A DNA stretch of 63,942 bases from Xanthobacteraceae bacterium. GTDB lineage: Bacteria > Pseudomonadota > Alphaproteobacteria > Rhizobiales > Xanthobacteraceae. The stretch lies in contig JAQSWY010000026.1 of the NCBI GenBank assembly GCA_029266425.1, forward strand, positions 1-63,942. Reading direction: 5' to 3'. A model generated the notes under the pieces. That model saw only the letters and a list, made by a program, of their open reading frames with translations. It searched no databases and was not told the origin of the DNA. Both the position numbers and the translations under genes were made by a program. Of the stretch, positions 58,249 through 63,942 are shown one piece after another; the first letter of the stretch is position 1, and each line of letters opens with the position of its first letter.

Positions 58249-60186
58249 ATGTCCGCCAGCGTCACCACGCTTTCCACTGCCCGAGCCGGCGGCCGTCCGC
58301 TGGTGCGCATCGTCATCGTCGGCCATGTCGACCATGGGAAATCGACCCTGATCGGCCGGCTGCTGCATGAGACCGGCGGCATCCCCGAGGCCAAGCTGGA
58401 AAGCCTGAAGGCGATGTCGGCGCGGCGCGGCATGCCGTTCGAATGGTCGTTCCTGCTCGACAGCCTGCAGGCCGAGCGCGACCAGGGCATCACCATCGAC
58501 ACCAGCCAGATCCGGTTCCGCACATCGTCCCGCGACATCATCCTGATCGATGCGCCGGGTCACGCGGAATTCCTGCGCAACATGATCACCGGCGCGTCGC
58601 AGGCCGATGCCGCGCTGCTGCTGATCGACGCCGCGGAGGGCGTGCGCGACCAGACCCGCCGGCACGGCTACCTGCTGCACCTGCTCGGCGTGAAGCAGGT
58701 CGCGGTGGTGGTGAACAAGATGGACCGGGTCGGCTTCGACGAGGCCATATTCCGCGCCATCGAGAACGAGATCACCGCCTATCTCGGCAATCTCGGGGTG
58801 CGTGCCAACGTCGTGATCCCGATCTCGGCGCGCGAGGGCGACGGCGTGTCCGCCACAACGGCGCGCACGCCCTGGTACAGCGGGCCGAGCGTCCTTCAGG
58901 CACTCGACGGCTTCGAGCCGGCGCGGGCCGCCTCCGACCTCGCGCTGCGCATGCCGGTGCAGGCGGTCTACAAGTTCGACGATAGGCGCATCGTCGCCGG
59001 CCGCATCGAGACCGGCGCGCTGCATGTCGGCGAGGAAGTGGTGTTCCAGCCCTCCGGCAAGGCCGCGGTGGTGCGCAGCATTGAGACCTGGCCGACGCCG
59101 GATCCCGATTGGGCGCCGCGCCAGCTGAACGCGGGCGCGAGCGCCGGCATCACTCTCGATCGCGAAATCTTCGTCGAGCGCGGCGAGATATTGTCGACCC
59201 CCGCCTCGCGGCCGCGCGCGGCAAGGCGGCTTCGGGTGCGGCTGTTCTGGCTGGCGGACGAGCCGCTGAGCGTCGGCTCGTCGCTGATCGCGCGCCTCGC
59301 CACCTCCGAGGCGAGGGCGACGGTCTCGGCGATCTACGACGTGGTCGATCCCGGCCACCTCTCGACTTTCGAGGCGCAGCACATCGAGCGCAACCAAGTG
59401 GGCGAGATCGAGCTGACGCTGTCGAAGCCGGTCGCCGCCGATCCGCACGGGGTGAATGCCCGCACCGGGCGCGTGGCCCTGGAGCTCGGCGGCCGCATCG
59501 CCGGTGGCGGCCTGGTGATTTCGGTCGTCGACACCGAAGCGGCCGAGGTCGTCCTGCCGAACCGCAACATCACGCCGGTCGCCTCGGTCATCACCGCCCA
59601 GGAGCGGGTGGGGCGCTATGGCCACACCGGCGCCGTGCTGTGGTTCACCGGGCTGTCGGGTTCGGGCAAGTCGACGTTGGCGAAGGCGGTGGAGCGGCGG
59701 CTGTTCGACCGCGGCGGGCTGCCGACCCTGCTCGACGGGGACACGCTGCGGGCCGGGCTGAACAACGATCTCGGCTTCTCCGACGAAGACCGGGCGGAGA
59801 ATAATCGCCGGCTCGCGGAGATCGCCAATTTCCTCAAGCTCCATGGCCATGTCGTGCTGGTGGCGGCGGTGTCGCCCTCGGCGGCGGCGCGGGCCAAGGT
59901 ACGCGAGATCGTCGGCGAGCGCTTCTTCGAGATCCATGTCTCGGCACCTCTCGAAGTGTGCGAGCAGCGCGACCCCAAGGGGCTCTATGCCAAGGCAAGG
60001 CGCGGCGAGATCCGCGGCTTCACCGGCGTCGATGCGCCATATGATGTGCCGGCCGCGCCGGAGCTCGTGGTCGAGACCGACCGTCTCGATCCGGTGAGTG
60101 CGATGGAGCGGGTCGACCGGATGCTGGTCGAGGCCGGGGTGTTCGCGCTGCGGATCGACGATGTGGCGGACGACGCGGTGATCTGA
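58249..60186 (+). CDS. cysNC: Bifunctional sulfate adenylyltransferase subunit 1 / APS kinase
   Basis: 645 residues (NodQ type). The N-terminal CysN GTPase has G1 GHVDHGKST (near residue 25), G3 DAPGH and G4 NKMD, with the elongation-factor-like barrels after residue 240. The C-terminal APS kinase starts near residue 460 with Walker [10 protein letters not shown] and the lid region [15 protein letters not shown]. Start ATG 58249 has GAGGG eight bases upstream; a GTG at 58234 overlapping the cysD stop is the alternative. Yields APS for CysH and PAPS for sulfation. Confidence 0.97.
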   Translation: MSASVTTLSTARAGGRPLVRIVIVGHVDHGKSTLIGRLLHETGGIPEAKLESLKAMSARRGMPFEWSFLLDSLQAERDQGITIDTSQIRFRTSSRDIILIDAPGHAEFLRNMITGASQADAALLLIDAAEGVRDQTRRHGYLLHLLGVKQVAVVVNKMDRVGFDEAIFRAIENEITAYLGNLGVRANVVIPISAREGDGVSATTARTPWYSGPSVLQALDGFEPARAASDLALRMPVQAVYKFDDRRIVAGRIETGALHVGEEVVFQPSGKAAVVRSIETWPTPDPDWAPRQLNAGASAGITLDREIFVERGEILSTPASRPRAARRLRVRLFWLADEPLSVGSSLIARLATSEARATVSAIYDVVDPGHLSTFEAQHIERNQVGEIELTLSKPVAADPHGVNARTGRVALELGGRIAGGGLVISVVDTEAAEVVLPNRNITPVASVITAQERVGRYGHTGAVLWFTGLSGSGKSTLAKAVERRLFDRGGLPTLLDGDTLRAGLNNDLGFSDEDRAENNRRLAEIANFLKLHGHVVLVAAVSPSAAARAKVREIVGERFFEIHVSAPLEVCEQRDPKGLYAKARRGEIRGFTGVDAPYDVPAAPELVVETDRLDPVSAMERVDRMLVEAGVFALRIDDVADDAVI

Positions 60187-60193
60187 GGTTTAG

Positions 60194-60973
60194 CTAAGCC
60201 CAGATCGCGACCGGCAGCCCGTGGGCATCGTGCTCTGGTGGGTCGGGGAAACTGACGGCGTGCCCGCGCGCGATGCGCGCCGCAGTCCATGAGGCGGCGC
60301 AGGCGTCGATCAGATCGTCGGCTCCGACCCGCAGCGCCCTTGCGCGTTCCGCCGCCATGACGTCCGGCTCGAAACCCTGTGCCTGCAGCAGCCGGCGGCG
60401 CAGCGCGAGCCCGGCAGGGTAGGGCGCGCCTTTCACCTTCTTCGGCTCGGCGAGCGGCGCCTCGCCATTCATCGCCCAGAAGGCGACCTCTGGGTGGCAT
60501 TCGCGGACCACGGCCCGGAATTCCGGCCGATCGCGCAGCAGCCGATCGATCTCGACAATCTTCGGGAAGATGTGGAAGCCCTGTTTCGCCACGGCCTTGC
60601 CGCCGTCGGACGTCTCGCGGGCGATGGCGCAGGCGTGCCGATAGCGCTCTTCAAGCGGGATCGCCGTATCGACGCCGGCATAGACCGCGGCGCGCGAGGG
60701 GATGGAGAAGACGCTCGATTGCCGCCCGCCGAGGCGCGGACGGACCAGCCGCTCCGGCGCCCGGCCCTTGGGTCCGGTGAGGTCCGGCAGGCCGATCGGC
60801 ATATCCACTGCCACGACCGCCGGCGGATCGGGCCGGTCGAGCAGTTCGGCGAGATGGACGACGCGGATGGTGAGGACGGTGCGGGCGGCCCCGTCCTCGA
60901 GCTCGCGCACCACCGCGATCCAGCCGCCAGCCTTGTCACTTGATCTGCAGCCATCGACCCCGGCGACCCGCAT
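60194..60973 (-). CDS. DUF429 protein (predicted RNase H-like nuclease)
   Basis: 259 residues from ATG 60973. N-terminal VAGVDGCRSSDKAGGWIAVV and VVAVDMPIGLPDLTGPKGRAPERLVRPRLGGRQSSVF are the RNase H-like acidic strands of DUF429. Near the C-terminus the conserved DDLIDACAASWTAARIARG supplies the last acidic residues. The target is unknown. The ATG overlaps the TGA of the oxidoreductase by one base (TGATG), so the two are translated in series. Its 3' end is 7 bases from convergent cysNC. Confidence 0.87.
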   Translation of the reverse strand: MRVAGVDGCRSSDKAGGWIAVVRELEDGAARTVLTIRVVHLAELLDRPDPPAVVAVDMPIGLPDLTGPKGRAPERLVRPRLGGRQSSVFSIPSRAAVYAGVDTAIPLEERYRHACAIARETSDGGKAVAKQGFHIFPKIVEIDRLLRDRPEFRAVVRECHPEVAFWAMNGEAPLAEPKKVKGAPYPAGLALRRRLLQAQGFEPDVMAAERARALRVGADDLIDACAASWTAARIARGHAVSFPDPPEHDAHGLPVAIWA

Positions 60974-62154
60974 CAGATGATGTTCAGTTCGCGATAGGGC
61001 CGGCCGGCGGCTATCCGCTCATAGCCGAACACATGGAGATCGAGCGAGACGGAGCGGCCATGGACGATCCATTCCGCGATGGCGCGGCCCGCCGCCGGCG
61101 CCTGCTGCAGGCCGTGGCCGGAGAAGCCGTTCAGAAAATAGAGGTTCGCCACCTCGGGGTGCGGGCCGATGACGGCGTTGTGGTCCAGGAGGTTCATCTC
61201 GTAGTGCCCGGCCCAGGCGCGGATCGGCTTGAGCTCCTCCATCGCAGGGATGCGGTGGGCGAGCGCCGGCCAGATGATCTCTTCGAAGACGCTCCAATCC
61301 ACCTCGAAATCATCGCCCGGGTTGATATCCAGCTCGTCCGGCGGCGGCGCGCCGCAGATCTGGTAGGCGCCTTCCGGGCGGATATAGAAGCCGCTGGGAT
61401 CGACCAGCAGCGGCAGGCGCTCGATCGGGGTGCGGCAGTGCACGACGAAGACGCAGCGCTTGCGCCCTTCTACCGGCAGGTGAATGCCCGCCAGGGCCGC
61501 CACGCGCCCCGCCTGCGGGCCGGCGGCATTCACCAGTGCTCCGCAGCCGATCCGCCGTCCATCGGCGAGGGTGACGCCGGTGACGCGGTTTCCCGCGCGC
61601 TCGATCGCCGTCACCTCGCCGGTGAGGAGGTGCGCGCCCTGCTGCTTCGCCGCGCGGCGCACCCCGGTGAGCAGGGCATGGGCGTCGAACCAACCTTCGC
61701 CGGTGACGCCGAAGGCGCCGAGCGCGATGTCCTCGACATTCAGCCATTCAAAGCGCGCCTTCAGCCCGCCGGTGTCGAGCAGGGCGATGTCGGCGCCTTC
61801 CGCCTGCTGCACGGCATGGTTGGCGCGCAACACCGGCGCGCCGGCTTCGCTCGCCAGGATGAGATAGCCGCCCTCGTGCCAGCCGAGCTCGATCTCCGGC
61901 CCGAACCGCTCCTTCGCGCCGTGCAGGAATTCCAGCCCGAAGCGCGACATGCGGATATTCTCGGGGATCGAGAATTGCTGGCGGATCGAGGCCGCTGAGA
62001 GGGTCGTGGAGGAGAAGGTGAAACTCGGATCGCGCTCGATCACCGCAACCTTGCCGTGAAAGGCGGGGTCGAGGGTGAGGAAATAGGCTGCCATGGCGCC
62101 CATGATGGCGCCGCCGACGATGACGACGTCGTAGCTCTCGTCGATCTCACTCAC
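60973..62154 (-). CDS. FAD-dependent oxidoreductase (DAO / FOXRED1 type)
   Basis: 393 residues with a GTG start at 62154, chosen because it opens just before the FAD motif; upstream codons give no family sequence. YDVVIVGGAIMGAMAAYFL is the dinucleotide-binding fold, FSSTTLSAASIRQQFS the substrate-channel entry, and the C-terminal LYFLNGFSGHGLQQAPAAGRAIAEWI the typical glycine/FAD end. It probably oxidises an amino acid or amine-containing acid. It precedes DUF429 in a two-gene unit and is divergent from the citrate-lyase-like gene. No ribosome site is convincing, and an earlier GTG (DVNLGDD) is possible. Confidence 0.88.
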   Translation of the reverse strand: MSEIDESYDVVIVGGAIMGAMAAYFLTLDPAFHGKVAVIERDPSFTFSSTTLSAASIRQQFSIPENIRMSRFGLEFLHGAKERFGPEIELGWHEGGYLILASEAGAPVLRANHAVQQAEGADIALLDTGGLKARFEWLNVEDIALGAFGVTGEGWFDAHALLTGVRRAAKQQGAHLLTGEVTAIERAGNRVTGVTLADGRRIGCGALVNAAGPQAGRVAALAGIHLPVEGRKRCVFVVHCRTPIERLPLLVDPSGFYIRPEGAYQICGAPPPDELDINPGDDFEVDWSVFEEIIWPALAHRIPAMEELKPIRAWAGHYEMNLLDHNAVIGPHPEVANLYFLNGFSGHGLQQAPAAGRAIAEWIVHGRSVSLDLHVFGYERIAAGRPYRELNII

Positions 62155-62239
62155 GTCGTCACCCAAGTTCACATCTGGCCCCGCGTGCCGCTGCCGGATA
62201 GTCTCCCAACCCCGATTTGCCAATCTATCCGAGAGACTG

Positions 62240-63124
62240 ATGCATTCCGATATCCGCCCTCGCCGCAGCGTGCTCTTCATGCCCGGCTCGAATGCCCGCG
62301 CCCTGGAGAAAGGCCGCACGCTGCCGGCCGACGCCATCGTCATCGATCTCGAGGACGCGGTCGCGCCCGATGCCAAGGCGGATGCCCGCGCGCAGGCGGT
62401 GGAAGCGATCAAGGCCGGCGGCTTTGGGCCACGTGAGGTGGTGCTGCGCGCCAATGCGCCGGATACGCCCTGGTTCGAGGCGGATCTCGCGGCGGCGGCA
62501 GGGTCCGGCGCCGATGCGGTGGCCGTGCCGAAGATCTCCGATCCCGAGACCCTGGCGATGATCGGCCGGCGGCTAGACGCTCTAGGGGCGCCCCGCTCGT
62601 TGAAGGTGTGGGCGATGATCGAGACGCCGCTCGCCGTGCTGCGGATCGAGCGTATCGCGCTCGCCGCGCACGATCCCGTCACCCGGCTTGCCGTGCTGAT
62701 GATGGGCACCAATGACCTCGCCAAGGCGACCGGCGCGCGCATCGTGCCGGGACGGGCGCCGATGCTCGCCTGGCTCTCGAGTTGCGTCCTGGCGGCCAAG
62801 GCGGCCGGCATCGGCATATTGGACGCGGTGTGGAATGATTTCCGCGATCTCGACGGATTTGCCGCGGAATGCGCGCAGGCCGCCGATCTCGGCTTCAACG
62901 GCAAGACGCTGATCCATCCGAGCCAGATCGCGCCGGCGAATGCCGCCTTCACCCCGCCGGCGGACGAGGTGGAGGAAGCGCGACAGGTGATCGAGATCTT
63001 CGCACGCCCGGAGAATGCCGGCATCGGCGTGCTCCAGCTCGAGGGGCGGATGTATGAGCGCATGCATGCCGACATGGCCCGCCGGACGGTGGCGCTGGCT
63101 GACGCGATCGCGGCACGCGGATAG
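62240..63124 (+). CDS. HpcH/HpaI-family CoA-ester lyase (CitE-like)
   Basis: 294 residues. A (beta/alpha)8 barrel of the citrate lyase beta / malyl-CoA lyase family. N-terminal RRSVLFMPGSNARALEK; metal/acid region IDLEDAVAPDAK; WAMIETPLAVLRIE gives the catalytic Glu; GFNGKTLIHPSQI is the C-terminal signature. Cleaves or forms C-C bonds of a CoA thioester such as malyl-CoA, citramalyl-CoA or methylmalyl-CoA. No partner gene (mcl, citD/F) is beside it, so it is probably a stand-alone CitE-like enzyme. Divergent from the oxidoreductase. Confidence 0.9.
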   Translation: MHSDIRPRRSVLFMPGSNARALEKGRTLPADAIVIDLEDAVAPDAKADARAQAVEAIKAGGFGPREVVLRANAPDTPWFEADLAAAAGSGADAVAVPKISDPETLAMIGRRLDALGAPRSLKVWAMIETPLAVLRIERIALAAHDPVTRLAVLMMGTNDLAKATGARIVPGRAPMLAWLSSCVLAAKAAGIGILDAVWNDFRDLDGFAAECAQAADLGFNGKTLIHPSQIAPANAAFTPPADEVEEARQVIEIFARPENAGIGVLQLEGRMYERMHADMARRTVALADAIAARG

Positions 63125-63137
63125 AACCACCCGTCAC

Positions 63138-63233
63138 CGCCCTCATCCGCGGGCTTGACCCGCGGATTCAGCAGACCGGGCGCGCTGCTCCCGGTCACCG
63201 GGTGCCTTGGACCAAGCCCCGGGCACGAGGGCA
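63138..63233. repeat. Palindromic intergenic repeat, family B, copy 3 (degenerate)
   Basis: CGCCCTCATCCGCGGGCTTGACC on the left (first 20: CGCCCTCATCCGCGGGCTTG) is paired by CCAAGCCCCGGGCACGAGGGC on the right with several mismatches; the inner CCCGGTCACCGGG is itself palindromic. It separates the lyase gene from the DUF1737 gene. Confidence 0.75.
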
Positions 63234-63295
63234 GAGAGGAAATAGGCGATCCTGGCTCCGCGGCTGGGATCACGAGATACCGGACTGGAAAGCCA

Positions 63296-63499
63296 ATGAA
63301 GCTCTATCGCTATCTCACCGGTCCCGACGACGCGGCCTTCTGCAAGCGCGTCTCGGCGGCGCTGAACAAGGGCTGGCAACTCGCGGGACAGCCAACGCTG
63401 ACCTTCGATCCGGTGAAGGGCCGGGTCATTTGCGGACAAGCCATTACCAAGGAAGTCGAGGGTGAATGGTCGGACGAGGTGGTGCTTTCCGACCATTGA
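63296..63499 (+). CDS. DUF1737 domain-containing small protein
   Basis: 67 residues from ATG 63296. MKLYRYLTGPDDAAFCKRV, then KGWQLAGQPTLTFDP and GRVICGQAITKEVEG fit the small DUF1737 family, which is widespread and of unknown function. The end, EWSDEVVLSDH, is acidic. A hairpin downstream (63515-63542) may end its transcript. It is monocistronic, preceded by a repeat and followed by what looks like an rRNA promoter region. Confidence 0.82.
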   Translation: MKLYRYLTGPDDAAFCKRVSAALNKGWQLAGQPTLTFDPVKGRVICGQAITKEVEGEWSDEVVLSDH

Positions 63500-63514
63500 G
63501 GGGCGTCACTCAGC

Positions 63515-63542
63515 GTGCCTGGAACCCCCGAATCCCAGGCAC
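63515..63542 (+). terminator. Hairpin downstream of the DUF1737 gene
   Basis: GTGCCTGG (63515-63522) pairs with CCAGGCAC (63535-63542). There is no T-tract, so it is a weak or factor-dependent terminator at best. Confidence 0.4.
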
Positions 63543-63711
63543 TTCGGCGCTACGGGATTTTTCGGGAAGACTTCGGACCGGACGGATGCCAGACGCGCTA
63601 TCGCAAGCACCCATTGTGTGGCTCAACGCATTGGTAAGTCAGCGTTTCTTTCCTAAGCCGGCCAAGTTACCCACAGCGTCGTCACTTCGTCATTTTTCTT
63701 GAGATCGGGTG

Positions 63712-63741
63712 TTGACAGGGAAGGGGCCGGCCCCCTATAAA
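63712..63741 (+). promoter_or_regulatory. Strong promoter, probably of a ribosomal RNA operon
   Basis: TTGACA (63712-63717) and TATAAA (63736-63741) with 18 bases between; shifting the -10 by one base gives 17. The spacer contains GGGGCCGGCCCC, a perfect 12-base palindrome (63723-63734). Perfect -35 and near-perfect -10 elements are unusual for this GC-rich DNA and fit a very active stable-RNA promoter. Confidence 0.6.
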
Positions 63742-63942
63742 CCGCCACATCGACGGGGCGCCGCCGCACGGCTGGACGGCGTTCCTCTGAAGTTCCTCTA
63801 CGACGATGATGGCTGAAACGACCGGCAGTCGCCGGCGTGAGGTCTTGTCGGTGGCCCAAGGGTGTAAGCCTTAGGGTAGGAGCTTTGGTCCTGGCCTGGT
63901 CTTTGTGGATCTGGGCTTGAAATTTCGGGGTGTGAACCTCAT
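63742..63942 (+). ncRNA. Noncoding leader at the right edge, possible 5' leader of an rRNA operon
   Basis: About 200 bases downstream of the strong promoter without a supported ORF on either strand. The window ends before any recognisable 16S sequence. The combination of strong promoter, GC-rich initially transcribed region and long noncoding leader is what I expect ahead of 16S rRNA in this group. This is inference from context only. Confidence 0.4.

Overview
The window is high-GC chromosomal DNA. The gene families and gene order point to an alphaproteobacterium of the order Hyphomicrobiales (Rhizobiales). Supporting blocks are rpmB / DUF3108 / SUV3-type helicase, mdh next to 2-oxoglutarate dehydrogenase genes, a cysI-DUF934-cysH cluster headed by DUF2849, a fused cysNC, ZapE, an NdvA-type exporter, and many short palindromic intergenic repeats. 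A Xanthobacteraceae-like genus (Ancylobacter / Starkeya / Xanthobacter type) is my best guess, but that is inference. I see no transposase, phage gene, CRISPR array or tRNA. This is mostly core chromosome with a few accessory genes.

Layout. 1-12.1 kb: a SUV3-like helicase cut by the left edge, a DUF3108 protein, rpmB, a queuosine-precursor transporter, a phytase-like esterase, dsbB, an HNH nuclease, a carboxylesterase, an AlkA-type glycosylase, an M23 peptidase and a PHB-depolymerase-like esterase. 12.3-16.9 kb: sdhCDAB followed by gluQ. 16.9-24.7 kb: glycerophosphodiesterase, AEC transporter, ACT-like protein, collagen-like lipoprotein, priA, xerC, VOC protein and a 42-residue secreted peptide. 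24.8-34.1 kb: TCA genes on the minus strand (mdh, sucA, sucB, lpdA) with a plus-strand lactate permease between sucB and lpdA; sucC and sucD are missing from their usual place between mdh and sucA. 34.2-50.4 kb: a decayed DUF1003 fragment, zapE, a serine protease, a GNAT, a lysine/alanine-rich histone-like protein, a DUF3772 MscS channel, a CAP lipoprotein, a flippase/acetyltransferase pair, a CobW GTPase, a D-Ala-D-Ala carboxypeptidase, an NdvA-like exporter, a HisE-like protein and a DedA-like protein.

50.5-60.2 kb is a sulfur-assimilation region. Sulfate is imported by Sbp-CysT-CysW and activated by CysD and CysNC. The adenylylated sulfate is reduced by a cluster-containing CysH, and sulfite by CysI; DUF934 and DUF2849 are the usual small partners. 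cysA and cysG are absent from the places where they usually occur. Inverted repeats lie upstream of sbp and between the two divergent cys operons. 60.2-63.5 kb: DUF429, an FAD oxidoreductase, a citrate-lyase-beta-like protein and a DUF1737 protein. The right edge carries a strong promoter and about 200 bases of noncoding leader that look like the start of a ribosomal RNA operon; the 16S gene itself is not reached.

The most distinctive features are at least six families of palindromic intergenic repeats (one copy apparently forming the N-terminus of a gene), the collagen-like lipoprotein, the histone-like basic protein, the absent sucCD/cysA/cysG, and several strong inverted repeats at promoters. 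I did not find a clearly new multi-gene system.
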